Shown: positions 8,624-19,836 of the stretch, one piece after another
Layout: every line of letters begins with the position of its first letter
How positions within the stretch are numbered: position 1 is the stretch's first letter
From: Dimargaris cristalligena
Taxonomy: Eukaryota; Kickxellomycota; Dimargaritomycetes; Dimargaritales; Dimargaritaceae
Reading direction: 5' to 3'
Length of the DNA stretch: 21,634 nucleotides
Assembly: GCA_027576995.1 (NCBI GenBank)
Contig: JANBQC010000488.1
Location: 1-21,634, forward strand
Made by a program: the position numbers and the translations under genes
Notes under the pieces: model-generated
Told to the model about the DNA's origin: nothing
What the model saw: only the letters and a program-made list of their open reading frames with translations
Databases searched by the model: none

Positions 8624-8649
8624 ATGTATGTTTATATATATTCATACAT
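8624..8649 (+). repeat. inverted repeat in the 3' region of the unknown gene
   Basis: ATGTATG and CATACAT flank a 12-nt A/T loop, beginning 36 nt after the stop codon and 96 nt before the poly(A) signal. It would form a 7-bp hairpin in the transcript. AT-rich sequence makes chance inverted repeats common. Confidence 0.5.
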
Positions 8650-8744
8650 GTACCAAATGCCTTTTCCTCCGATTGGTAGGCTATCTTTCTACCTCAATGG
8701 TCATGCCACAAATCATTCCATTGGGTATCCCTGTACAAAACAGT

Positions 8745-8750
8745 AATAAA
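8745..8750 (+). terminator. poly(A) signal of the unknown gene (AATAAA)
   Basis: A canonical AATAAA lies 157 nt after the stop codon in A/T-rich sequence and is the first one downstream. It supports an independent Pol II transcription unit ending before the tRNA gene. Confidence 0.55.
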
Positions 8751-9358
8751 TAATGACACGCGCTCTCATGAATATATAGAGATCAGCTTAGGCGGGTGAC
8801 CGGGTTGCTTGGGGTGGGGGGGGATGGGTAAATATTCGATTTGACGTCTTGGTCACGCTACATATATTGTTATCGCTAGCGGAACTTAGGGGTTCTTACC
8901 TATCCCTCCGCTCTAACAATCCATCATATAATTGTACAAAGGCAAACCCGAATCCATCAGCTCGACTTCCCCGTTATTGAGTAAACTATTCTCCGGATCG
9001 TGATAGACATCTGCTATGACTTTCAGCTGACCATGAAGATTTGGAACGTATACCGTATGGGGGGGGCAACTGTATGACTCGTGATGAGGATCGTCACCAC
9101 AACAAAGGGATTGCCCATCCAAACTGTCCCGGAAATACTAACGTATCCATTATGAATAGGAAAGAAAGGACACCTGGGTAGAGAACTGGGCTTATTGGAA
9201 TAGTCCCCGATTACAAAAATGGGATAGTTAGGTGTGGGATAATACGAACTCTGGGGAATCACGCGAGTGGAACAGCCAGTCGGATAGGGAAAAGGGGGGG
9301 CTCATATGAATAATTTGTTACATTATATAGAAAATATAGATAGAATTTTTTTGTGGTT
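8751..9358. other. intergenic stretch with frame-broken minus-strand open frames
   Basis: Two overlapping minus-strand frames, 9262-9023 and 9122-8913, have unusually protein-like content, but neither has an ATG start or a full gene structure. Poly-G runs at 9059-9066 and 9294-9300 sit near the points where the reading frame would need to change. This may be a decayed or mis-read coding fragment, or chance. A G8 run also occurs near 8815-8822. See findings. Confidence 0.3.
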
Positions 9359-9431
9359 GGCTCGATAGTGTAGAGGTTTAACATACGTGCTTTGGGTGCA
9401 CGTGGCCCGGGTTCGAATCCCGGTCGAGCCC
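9359..9431 (+). tRNA. tRNA-Pro, anticodon TGG
   Basis: The full cloverleaf can be folded by hand: 7-bp acceptor stem GGCTCGA/TCGAGCC (9359-9365 with 9424-9430) and discriminator C 9431; D stem 9368-9371 with 9381-9384; anticodon stem CGTGC/GCACG (9386-9390 with 9398-9402) around loop TTTGGGT with anticodon TGG at 9393-9395; T stem CCGGG/CCCGG with loop TTCGAAT. The B box at 9410-9420 (GGTTCGAATCC) matches the eukaryotic consensus exactly. No intron is present. No CCA is encoded, as expected in eukaryotic nuclear genes. It decodes proline CCA and, through wobble, other CCN codons. Confidence 0.96.
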
Positions 9432-9443
9432 ACTAAAAATAAC

Positions 9444-9447
9444 TTTT
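9444..9447 (+). terminator. RNA polymerase III terminator (T4)
   Basis: The first run of four T on the coding strand comes 12 nt after the tRNA 3' end, the usual position for Pol III termination. A longer T-run just upstream of the gene (about 9346-9352) could insulate it from upstream Pol III readthrough. Confidence 0.7.
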
Positions 9448-12400
9448 AACATCATTCGTGTGGGTCAAGCACTATTCTTTGCTGTATGTATACTCCAGCC
9501 CCCTTATTTTTGCCTCCAAAAGCATACCCATGGTCAATGGCCGAATATACAGCGTTAAATAGGGCTCACTCTTGTGAAATCTAGACAATTACCCGTTGGG
9601 TTTTGCTCGCTGCTAGTCCGATGTAAAATCTTGGCCTTTCATAAAGTAACTTTACCCCCAATCGACTCGCCCAGTACTATATTTTTTACTGGGGTTGGTG
9701 GTGGTGGTGGTGGTGCTACTACTTGTTTCAAACCGGGCAGTTTCTATTTACTAATCGACAGGATTTTGACTATTTCTTACCCTCAATTCACACATTTCGT
9801 ATTTTGTTAAATAAAGGGGGTCTTTTCCGGACCAATTACTGATCTGAGAATTGAGCTGACGACCGTCAACTTATATATTATCACGGTTTCCGAGTTTCGT
9901 GCCTAATACTTAGGGTGATTAAAACTAGTCCATCTTTTGAAATATTCATTGCAAGTATAGCCCAGTTTCATTAGTGGCGCGCGGTAATTCAATTACCGAT
10001 AGTTATTCCCCTCCTCCACCATTCCCGTTTCCCGGCTCCCTATTAACCCTTTCAATATTCCCCTAGTCGTAATTTCTATTTCCGCTATTTAGTATCTTTA
10101 GGGTTCAATGTTCTAGCAGCGTCTTCCCGATACAGCCATCTCTTTGTTGATCCCACGCTTACATTCTTAGCCTGTCCGGCTACTTACACTGAGGCATTTC
10201 CCCCTAGTTGTTCTTCAGCGGGAATCGTCCGAACCTGATAACACCCTCCGTGCCTCCTTCTCTTCCCCTACGATACCCGGTATATTATTCCAACGTGTGG
10301 TCCGGGGCGTTATTATTTATTTATTTTCGCGGGGTCTCCAATGTAACGCCGGTCTACGTATTATTGCTGAGCGAGAATAGTCCACCGGACGAAGTCATGT
10401 ACGAGTGTGACTAAAATTCGGTATCCAGTCGAGAACCTTCGACCTTTAGATTACCGAAAGAAGGAGCGGTGGTGGAAATGTACATCCATTTACTCTATAC
10501 CCCCACCCACCCTCCCTCACCACATTAATGGGCCAACGACATTTTTTGGTCATTGAGTGAAAAGGAGTTTGTAGTATTTTGCATAAGACAATTGGTACCA
10601 ATTTTGGTCGACAAGCGAATGGGCCTGGTGGTACTGGTTTATCGATTAGGCAACACGACACTACGGTATAAACTATTTGATAGGGTTATTGAATAAGCAG
10701 CAGTGGTGATGGTAGTAGTAGTAGTGATCGAGAAGGTACGCGATAAGGGACAGATAATCATACTGGGAGGGGAGGGGATGAGGGGTACGAGCGTAATCAT
10801 GCATTGGGTGCATTGCGCCCTCCCGTGAGTTGATTAATATGAACTTATTCGGCAATCCTTTAGGGATAATCGGGTTAAGGAGTATCCAGTAACTCGGTTA
10901 GCAAGGGGAAGGTGAGTTAGGTTGAATTGAATTGGCATGGTTTGGCTTGAATTTAGAGGTCAGGTGAGAAAAGGGAGGGAGGGGGGTGAAGGTTTTAATA
11001 TAAGCCCACTGGGTTTGTTTTTCGTTATCCAGCTACTACAATCACGTCGGTTATCCAATCTACCCCCTCACATCTTCGCCCTACGCGTCCATTCATCCCA
11101 GTCTGCACTCACTCTGCATTGTCCATTCTCTCCTGGTTTTCCTGATTGGTATTTATTTTTTTATGCTGAATGGATGCAAGCCCAGTCCTTTGGTATCTCA
11201 TTTCATTACCTAGATTTTCACGCATCATCTCCATATGGGGAAGTTTATTCAGGCTGTATAATGAAAAATCCACTGGATGAGGCCAATAAGACTGGTTAAA
11301 AGCTATTCTCTCATATATTCACCCATACACGTATTATGTAAAATCTTATACAGCTGGTTTGAATTTCACCCATATCGAGATTCTCTACCAGTCCGGCAAT
11401 CAATGGTTTTATGTAGGGGGTGGGATAACACACCTTCTCCTGTAACAGCATTCCCTTTTTAAGCATCCCAGTTTGCTTCGAATGATTCCCACCTTGCCCC
11501 TTGCCCCCCCTCCTCCATTGTACATTGTTTTTCTAAGGTTCAGTTGGAACTGATGTATGTCTTGGCGGTTTATTCAGTATTCGGAGTTGCTGGCCAATCC
11601 CTCTTTTTCTCACCAGGGTGCCATACGGTCTGAATTCCACAGTTTCCAATACCCTGCATCATTTCAATATTCAGCTTTACCAATTTGGCCACGAGCCATA
11701 TAGTAAGTAGGGTACTCTCCAATAAGCTATATCAACACTTTGGAGGGTAATTACTCAACAATATTTCATTAAGTGACCACATATTCCCAAGCCATTTTTG
11801 TCATAGATATTGAGAAAGTTATATTATATTATATTACGTAGAACAAAATTTTAAAAGTGTGAAATTAATGGACTGGTTGAAAATCACAAAAATACAATCG
11901 TAGCTTTGGAAATCTCGGTGTGGGAACAAAACGCTGAACCTATGTGAAATGAAAATATATGTATGTATATATATATAGGAGTGGGTATCGGTATAGATGC
12001 TTGGATGTGTACGGATACAGATGTATGTAAACCATTCAAATGAGATACACAGACAAGAGCCCACGAGCTGTATGCCAATGGGAATTCCACACGAAGTGGG
12101 GATGAATTAAGACTAAAATAGAGGTCCATTTCCAATTGAATGGCTAAATTACACCGCTGGAAGAAGGGAAATATAGTCAAGCTTGTTGAAAATAGGAATG
12201 TCGAAAATAGTGCTCTTCGCTATTCGCCAATACACCGTGGTATATATTATGGGAAACCATAGAGCCGGGTAAATAACAATGAGGTATGGGCACTGTAAAA
12301 AAAATGCGAATGGCGTAACCCTAATATAACACTCCTGACCCCTCCCCGCCCACCAGCCAAGTCGCATGCGCAGATGAAAATAGTAACTAAACAATATACT

Positions 12401-12455
12401 AAGACTACAAAAACTAAATTAATAAATATTAGGGAAAAAACATAAATGAGGTGGG
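9448..12455. other. gene-poor stretch between the tRNA and the MADS gene
   Basis: No gene is recognised. The longest ATG-started frame, 10937-11299 on the plus strand (120 codons), has no domain, a G-rich odd start region and a length expected by chance. The stretch holds a (GGT)6 tract at 9697-9714, TTATA repeats near 11820-11835 and a short TA tract near 11965-11978. 11.6-12.4 kb is noticeably AT-rich. Confidence 0.4.
9697..9714 (+). repeat. (GGT)6 trinucleotide tract
   Basis: Six perfect GGT units, with GGGG a few bases upstream. Not inside any supported coding region. Confidence 0.85.
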
Positions 12456-12461
12456 TTTATT
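12456..12461 (-). terminator. candidate poly(A) signal of the MADS-box gene
   Basis: TTTATT on the plus strand is AATAAA on the minus strand, 386 nt after the MADS-box stop, and is the first canonical hexamer on that strand. The long distance and AT-rich surroundings make it a moderate guess. Confidence 0.35.
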
Positions 12462-12846
12462 AGGCCCAATCAACTCGAGAATACTAGATAAACAATAATA
12501 AACAGATAAGAACAGGGCGGCGCACGGCGGAGTGGGGGGGTCGGGTGATGTGGATGGAAAGGACGAGTAGATGGGGCGGACTATAGGGGGTGTCATCCAA
12601 AAATTAAGGGGAGTAGGATATATAGAGACTAAGGACATTGTGCGAGAGTGAAGGAAGGAGTACGAGATAACCATCGAGCGAAACTAAGAAGGTATAGGTA
12701 GGAAACGTACGAAGGCCAATGTAAGTGGCAGGACGCAAAAATACCACCGACGACAAGATCGAACATAGAAGCCCACGCACGGGGGAGGAGGAGAAGCGAC
12801 ATCTCCACCCACGGATGAATTTAAGATGAATTAGGAGAGAGGTGGC

Positions 12847-13907
12847 TTAATTTTGAAACCCCCGCGAGGTATAGGCGTTCGAATACTGAGATCCATTACT
12901 TGAGTAGGCGGTGCCTGTTGGGCTAACGGCATTGGCCATAGTTAGTTGATTCGGTAAGCCAGTGTATTGTTGGGGATAGTTGAAGTTGGGAATGCCTGGG
13001 TAGGGGGTCTGGCCGGGCATCATAGGAGGGGACTGGCCAGTCATTTGAGGGGGCCCCCGCACCATGGGCTTAATGTCGTCGGGATAATTGGCGCCACCCT
13101 GACCAGCTGAGACAGCAGCCGCGGCCGCGGCCACGGCGGCGGCGTTGTTCTGGTTATTGCCGGGACCGCCGCCTGATAATCCATCAGGGGCACCTGGTGG
13201 GGGTACTGAGGAGGTTGGGCTACCATGGTAATTGTTTAGGGCGGGCTGGGTGTGACTGGTAGGCATCGGGAGACTCTCGGTGGGTGGGGTCGCATCGGGC
13301 GCGTTTAGACAGGACTGAATCAGGTTTTTACCCTCGGGCTTGGTAACTAGGGGCTGTAACTTAGGGGTAGTGAATGTATACACAAGGCCCGTTTCGGAAA
13401 CCACCAACAGGAGAACTTGGGTACCTGTGAGGGTACTAAGCTCATAGGCCTGCGAAGGATAATCCAAAAGGGAGAGGTGTATGCAGAAAAGGGAATATGG
13501 GGTAAATAAAGTAGAACAAACATAAGTAAAATGAGTGGTGGGCTGTGGTAATTTAATTGAGCCACCTCCCAGGCCCATTACCCAACAAGCAAAATACCGG
13601 GCCATAAAAGGCTCAATCATTTTAGGTTTAATTATTAGGGGTTACCGATTAGGAAATATAAAGATAAAGCGTGAAACCCAATCGACTGAACTTACCTTCT
13701 TCATGATACCAGCTTTGCGTTTGCTAAAGGTGATGTGCCGGCGACTCTTATCATCGATGTATTCAATTTTTATTTTACGGCGCCCGGCGCGTTTTTCGTT
13801 TTTTGTTGTGCTCTCGTTATCAGAATCATCGTCAGCGTCATCCAAACTCTGGCGCTTCATGCCCCGAGGGCTCGAGGCTTCGTTTGGATCGTGTACCTGC
13901 TGCATCT

Positions 13908-13938
<31 letters not shown>

Positions 13939-14142
13939 TACTTGGTGTTGCTGGACCTGGTGAGGGTGGTGCTGTTGCTGTTGCTGTGAGTGCTGGTGAG
14001 GGTGGTGGAGGTGAGGGTGGTTAGGGTCCACTAGCCGGCCCCCCATGGTATTGGCCAGACTCGGGTCCATATTGTCGGTATCGGGGTGCTTTTGTGTCGA
14101 ATTGAAATGGTTCATGTGAGGCGCAGTCAGAGTGGAACTCAT
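12847..14142 (-). CDS. Mcm1-type SRF-family MADS-box transcription factor, two exons
   Basis: Exon 1 is 14142-13696 and exon 2 is 13449-12847, joined in phase 0, giving 349 residues from the ATG at 14142. Residues 41-80 are rich in His and Gln with an uninterrupted Q11 (69-79). An acidic stretch DDADDDSDNE (101-110) precedes the MADS box, about 119-177, where GRRKIKIEYI, RRHITFSKRK and GIMKK in exon 1 meet AYELS, TGTQVLLLVVSETGLVYTF in exon 2. This is nearly identical to yeast Mcm1 and clearly type I (SRF). The SAM extension continues to about 201 (EGKNLIQSCLNAPD). The tail is Pro/Gly/Asn-rich with an Ala run and resembles activation regions. The protein should dimerise on CC(A/T)6GG-like sites and recruit partner factors. 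The start is uncertain: the 14142 ATG has a weak context, codons just upstream (from about 14190) also look coding, and a further 5' exon is possible. The hydrophobic in-frame extension to 14433 is translated pyrimidine-rich leader and is not believed. Confidence 0.93.
13450..13695 (-). other. 246-bp intron inside the MADS box
   Basis: The donor at 13695 reads GTAAGT after AAG AAG, and the acceptor ends CTTCGCAG at 13450, preceded by a pyrimidine-rich stretch. Removal joins GIMKK to AYELS exactly as in continuous Mcm1/SRF proteins, without changing frame. Translation through the intron gives unrelated residues and an early stop in exon 1's frame. Confidence 0.93.
13602..13611. promoter_or_regulatory. 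CArG box (CCATAAAAGG) in the MADS intron
   Basis: A perfect CC(A/T)6GG sequence, the SRF-type consensus, lies in the intron of the gene that encodes an SRF-type factor. Autoregulation is possible, but the motif is expected about once by chance in a window of this size. A second copy, CCTAAAAAGG, occurs at 16755-16764 in empty sequence. Confidence 0.2.
13906..13938 (-). repeat. CAA/CAG tract encoding Q11 in the MADS protein
   Basis: Eleven glutamine codons in a row, a mixture of CAA and CAG, in a wider Gln/His-rich segment. The codon mixture is less prone to slippage than a pure CAG run. Such tracts are common in fungal regulators. Confidence 0.9.
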
Positions 14143-15850
14143 GTAGAAATGGTCGCTGGTAGGGCTCGACTTATTCCAGTCACCAGAAGAAAAATAAATG
14201 GGTAAGGAGAGAAAGGGGTGAGAAGAATGGGGGGATGGGAGTAATAAGAATAAATGAAGTAGAAGTAGAAGAACCTTGGATGGGAATATGTGGTAGCTAA
14301 GCAAAGCTAGGCCGAGTAACTTAGGTGACTGGAGCGGAGGGCGTAGAAAGAGAAGGAGGAAGAAAAGGGAGAATACCAACACATAGACGGGTGGGGAGAG
14401 ACGTAGTACCGGAAGAAGGGAAAGTATTGCCAACGATAGGGCTTGATAGTAGTGCCAAGGCAGAGTAGTGTGGGGGAGCCGAGCAGAGTAGAAATGTAGT
14501 TAAAGTCGACAAGAATAGTAAGAATAGTTCGGGGGTAAATGACGGACGAAGCGTAATGACCGGGGATTGACCAGTTAACCGAGAAAAAAAGAAACTACTA
14601 AAAGGGAAAGAAACCAGGCGTTGGAATGGTGTGGGAAGCTCTCAGCCTAGGCAGGGATGAACAGACGCGGTTGGTCGAAGACCTTTGGGCAAAACTTGGA
14701 GCGTGGTAGGTAAGTCGAGTGGCTATTACTGGCGGACCGAAATAAGTGACAGGGCGGGCCAATGAGAGACGCTAATGCGGGTATGTAAGCTAGACGACGG
14801 CCCAGCGAGACAATTAGAGAATAACCAACTTGGTCAGTCTGAAAAGGGATGTCGAGGTGCTGGCTGGCGACTACCACTGCTACTAATATGTAGGTGGACT
14901 AGTATGGGCGTATTAGGTTCGAAGGCCAGCAAAGCGACACACGAAGGAGGTAAAAGAGCAGAAGCAATAGGGAGACAGGACCGCGACTGGGGCAGGTTTG
15001 GACAGATAAGGTTATAATAAATATATATATATATACGGGTGGGTCGAAAGGGCAAAGGGTAGGCAGGAGTGAGGTTGGGAAGTTGAGGAGGAGTCAGTTG
15101 GAGAGTGGGGAGGAAAAGCGGGCAAGGAAGTACAAGGACTGTCAAAGGAGGTAGAAGTTGGTTGGACAGGCAGTACGAACCGATAGAGTATAAGTGAAGG
15201 GGGCCAGTGCTGGTGAGCGAAAAAGGGAACTTATATATGGATGTATGTAATCAAAAAAAAAATGCGGGAGAATAACTGAATGGGAAGAAGGGACCGGTAA
15301 TGATGATAGCTGGGCAAGAAAGGGGGAAGGAGGGAGAGGTAAGATAACGGGGATGCGTTGTGCTGCGCGGACCAAAGTGGGTAGAAGCCGAGGCTAAACT
15401 ATACGTGGGTATAGCTGGACATATATAGGCAAGTGGGTCTCAAAAGCCGAAGCAGCAGCCAAAGGGAAAGTCGGGGAAAAGAGGGGAGAAAAGGAAAAGG
15501 GCAGTAAGAGGGACAAGAGGGAGGGGGCCACACAGCAACCGATGACCAAATAACAATGGGGAAAATCCACACACACATACACACACGCACACACACAGCC
15601 CACACCCCGAGGAAGAGCGAGCGAGAAGAAGGGTGGCGAAGAAAGAGGGAGGGGGGGAGATTTAAGAAAAGAGGGGGTGGGGCAACGATGGGAGAAAATG
15701 GCAAAGGATTAGTGGTGGATGGTCATCTCCCGCAGATTCCACCCAAGAAAACAAACCCGCCGATTGGGTCCGAAGGGGAGATGGGAGGAGATGAAGGGGG
15801 GAGAGAAAGTATTGCGATACCACACCATCCATCCGCTGGAGATAATCACG
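14143..15850 (-). other. pyrimidine-rich upstream region of the MADS gene
   Basis: The minus strand is strikingly C/T-rich over about 1.7 kb, the same polarity seen on the coding strand just before the other two protein genes. It may be a long leader, an upstream intron plus a small 5' exon, or promoter DNA. No clear GT-AG pair or TATA could be fixed. It also holds an (AT)7 tract at 15021-15035. Minus-strand frames here are Leu/Ser/Pro-rich translations of the bias and are not genes. Confidence 0.4.
15568..15598. repeat. imperfect (CA)n microsatellite
   Basis: About fifteen CA units with TA and GC interruptions. It lies in the pyrimidine-rich region upstream of the MADS gene and reads (TG)n on the gene's strand. 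Confidence 0.85.
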
Positions 15851-16303
15851 TCGCTCAGGGTGATTGTTAGGTAGTATGAACCTAAAGGAGTATTAACAGA
15901 GAACAAAGTCAATACGTAACGTCCTATATTGCAACGAGCTACATGTAAGTTATATGTGGGGTACTACTATCAGGCGCCGTTGGGTGAGTATGCCATTAGG
16001 AGGTACATCCCAGGGCCCGCATATAGGATACAGTACAATCTGGTCGGAATAAGGCGGTAATATCCGGTGAACCGTCATCGATGGTCGACCGAGGGGGGGA
16101 GTTACTGGCGACGGTAAAGGCCGGCGGGCATCAAGTATACATGGGATATAATATAAGTCCAAGACCAGTTAGATCCGCTTCGTGGGTCAGACCGACACTA
16201 CTGGGAGGGGGGCGGGCCAATTCTAGGAAGGCTTGGTGATTAGCCGAGTGGAAGAAATAGCGACATCCCTTCCACTATCTTAATCTTGGGCATAGACAAC
16301 ATC

Positions 16304-16317
16304 CACACACACACACA
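16304..16317. repeat. (CA)7 microsatellite
   Basis: Seven CA units followed by TACATG in non-coding sequence. Confidence 0.85.
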
Positions 16318-17340
16318 TACATGGTGTTCTGCCACTTGGCCAATGTTATAGGGCCCGCCTCAACAGTACAGCAGAAAAAACACACGCATACACAACACCA
16401 AACACTCTCGGCTGGCGACGTATGGCTGCATTCGCTGCAGACGATGGGTAGGTAGAAGACCCCTCTCGCATCCGCCCACGGTCGCCAACGCCACGCATTA
16501 AAGAGAAGGAGAGGGAGTGAAGAGGGAAATATATAGGCAGTTGATGCATTCCCTACCTTTCCTGCCCACCCGCCATTTCCTCAGCCTAGACAGCTTGCGC
16601 TATTCCTAGTGTTGCCAAGGCTTAAAGGTCAGTCTATATACACCCTTTTCCCCTTTATTCACCCTCACTCAAGGTGCACAGTCTTATTGATGGGAAGGGC
16701 AGCAGCGGACTGAGTCAATAGTGTGGGGCAATAAACACGTGGCTATGCGGTGAACCTAAAAAGGTGCTTACTTAGGTAGACAATATTAATTATATATATT
16801 TTTGTAAACTTAACAATGGGGGGGGGGCAGCGTAATGTCAGACCTACCCAAAACAGGGTTGGTAATCGCCGACATCGAAATGCCAATGGGGAAAAGAGCG
16901 GACGCAGGGGCTATCGGAGATACAAAGAGACCAAGGAAGGAAAGAAGGAAGGAATGGGGGAAGGCGGGAGATTCAAAGGGGCTTTAATAGGAACCCAACG
17001 CAGTCCCGCATATGCATATACGTATAACATACACGCCCAACGAGCCGAGCCATGGCTACGCATACACTCAGCAACCGATGTTTCCAAAAGGGTTGGTGCC
17101 GTCGCTATGTCAACCCGTGACTCTGGTGACAAATAAGGCTAATTTGCCGGAGGAGAGAGGTCCTGGACTGAATGGGCCGAGAGGCTTGTCCTTGTTTGGC
17201 AGAAATGGCCCCAAACCGCAACAGCTAACAATACAGATAAGATAAGGAGGGTGATGAGGAAAGTCCCCACAACACACCCACTCACACTCACACATGCACG
17301 CAATTACACACATGTATTGGAGGTATTGATATAGATATCG

Positions 17341-17362
17341 ATATATATATATATATATATAT
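17341..17362. repeat. (AT)11 microsatellite next to CA-rich sequence
   Basis: Eleven perfect AT units, preceded at 17270-17310 by interrupted CA repeats and by a short GATAT series. Self-complementary, so able to extrude as a hairpin. Confidence 0.9.
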
Positions 17363-17638
17363 GGGTTCACAGTTACGTACACTATCACCTTAATCGAGTA
17401 GATAAGTCAGTATAATTAAGGGATTAATCGGCGGTATACTAGGGACTGACCTGGGCCATGTTCTACTGCATTAGAGAATCGTCAATCCAGGGAAGTGGAC
17501 ACGAGCGAACGGGAGTACAGTGGCTAGTGCCAAATGGGTCAAGGAACCAATGCAGGCAAGGCGGAGTTGTCTTAAGATGCTCTTATAAGGTAATTACCAT
17601 AAGTGCACATACACACCCACCCATACACACACGCATTT

Positions 17639-17656
17639 TATATATATATATATATA
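17639..17656. repeat. (TA)9 microsatellite next to CA-rich sequence
   Basis: Nine TA units directly after CA-rich sequence at 17603-17633, the same pairing as at 17270-17362; a further CA-rich block lies at 17778-17810. Confidence 0.9.
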
Positions 17657-19824
17657 TTGCCCACAAAGGGAAATAAGGCCGAACTAAGGTAGATGCGCTA
17701 GATAGGAGGGAGGAGAGATGATTACTGGCAATTGGGCCAGGCTGTTTCCCAATAGGTTGGGGAATGAGGGGAGGAAGCACATACGCACCCACACATATAC
17801 ACACACACAACCCGGAAGGAAAGACGATCGAGAGTATTGGCTACCGCTTGTGGTTGGTGGATAGATGAGATTCCGATAGTCGGACTAGCCGATTGGTCTC
17901 TCTCCCCCAATAAAAATAATAGCACGGTAAAATAACCCATCCATCCGCCTGATCCAACAAGCGGGAATGGCTCGGAACCAGCCAATCCCTCTGACCCCGG
18001 TGGCGCCAATATAATCTATATAATATAACCTCCCGATGTATTCTAATTATTAATCCCAAAACCGGATTTTTAGTAGAGGGATATACAAACACTGCCAGCC
18101 CAGCGGGTGTGGCCGGCCCTTAGCCAGTACCATATTTAAAGTTGACCTAAAATGGCGCATAGTATCCGGACCCCCTCTCCGTATCAGCCCCGATTTTGTC
18201 GTCGTTGTTGGAAACTGGCGGGTCCTTGGGTGCAATTCCGCCCATCCTCTACAGTTACTTCCTCTTTGAAATAATAAATGGGGTGATCTCGTCAATGAGA
18301 AGAAGGGGGGATGGATTGGCCATGGGGACCCTGAATATCGACTGGTCCCTCCTCACCTTCAACTTGGCTGAATAACGAATGGGGCGAAATCTATAGGTTT
18401 ATTTTTAATACAATGAGCATAAGAACCAGCAGGATGAAGGGGGAAGCGACGGGGGGAGTGTGTAGGAATGAGTGTGCGTGGGTGCGTGAGGAGGGTGGAC
18501 CATGAGAATGGGTTGAAACGGTATGGAAGAGCGGCAGGCGTGGCCCGGCAGCGGAGATTGCGCATCCTATCCCATCCCATCCCATTCCCTTTTCACTCAC
18601 TCTCTCACTTCCCCTCTGTCTCTCGCACCCTTTCCACAGTCCGTGGCAGTAGACGACGTGCCTGAGCATTGGGCCGAAGGGCTTCCTGGCCCTCCTTACT
18701 ACATTTGGCCAATACAAAGGCCATGGCCCTACATATTCATCTGAATAGACAATGGCCATTGCCGCCATCCCTTCGAATCAATGTGCAGGCCGACCACACT
18801 CCCGCTCAACCGTCGCCGCGGATCCCCCACCCTGTACACCCTTCCGTACTGCTGAATATCTGGGTAAATGAGCGCGTATGAAGGTTTTGGTTGGCGTTGG
18901 CCATACCTATGCACTACTACTATCACCTTCGTTTCCTTCCACGCCCTCCCTCCCATCGAGTTGGCGACGTCTTGGGCTACAAGAGGTACAGCGCGCTGGA
19001 GGGGAAACCCCCACGTATCCCCTCCGTCATACCATGCAGGTTAGCCGGTATCAGTGGGTGGATGCGTTCGTATTTACCATGATAGCGGTGATATTAATAA
19101 TTCACGGGAAAGCGAACCGCGCCCCCCTGTCCAGCCCCCCTCTCGAGTCAGCATTGTTCTTCCATGGCACCTTTATATATTACAATGACCCGCATTATAG
19201 ACAATTCAGCACCACTGTGGTCAGGCTATTTGGGTGTTGTATTCGTTTGCCCTTTTTTCTCACCCCGATTAGCCCAAGAAGGGCGATAGGAAAAAATGGG
19301 GACCGCCCCGGCTCGCTCACACTGCGGATTCGCCTATATTACTGTAGACGGGTCACCAGTTAACAATTCCCCAATCACCCGTATTAGTTTCTATTTTCAT
19401 CCACCCTTTTCCTTCTCATGCGTGTCCGACTCCTCCTCCCCCTCCCCAGCCGCCAAGCATACCTGTTGGCTTGGACAACGTTACGCCGGGCTCTGGTGTC
19501 CGGATGACCCCATTCTGTGACTAACTCGGGTCCGGGCCGTTGCCGCGGCGACTTCCAGCCAACGGCACAGGCTGGTCGCGTCTCCCAATCCCTTGCGCGC
19601 AGAGGTGCATTTTTTATTGGCATGAATCGGGCCACCCGCCACCTAACCAGCACATCTTCTAGCAGCGGATACAATCAGACTTAAATTTATCGCATTCCAG
19701 CATCTCCCACCTCTCGCAGACATCCATTTCCAAGATTACAAACTAACAGCCGCTTGTTCGATCATTATCCCTCTGTATTGAGTTTTCTGGCGGCGTGGAA
19801 GTGCATCTATCACCGGCGTAAGAA

Positions 19825-19836
19825 TTAGGGTTAGGG
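19825..19836 (+). repeat. two telomere-like TTAGGG units
   Basis: TTAGGGTTAGGG followed by a degenerate CTAGG. Two units could be chance or a site for a Tbf1-like factor. It is not a telomere: sequence continues for 1.8 kb beyond. Confidence 0.5.

Noticed and set aside
10937..11299. 120-codon ATG-started plus-strand frame
   Set aside because: No domain, no codon bias like the supported genes, no clear promoter, and a length expected by chance in this much sequence.
14143..14433. In-frame N-terminal extension of the MADS protein to an ATG at 14433
   Set aside because: It translates to a hydrophobic Leu/Phe/Pro run that only mirrors the pyrimidine-rich leader; it is not like any MADS N-terminus. 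Only the last 15 or so codons before 14142 look possibly real.
18878..19363. 161-codon plus-strand frame
   Set aside because: Irregular composition with no codon bias or domain; overlapping frames on both strands look equally random.
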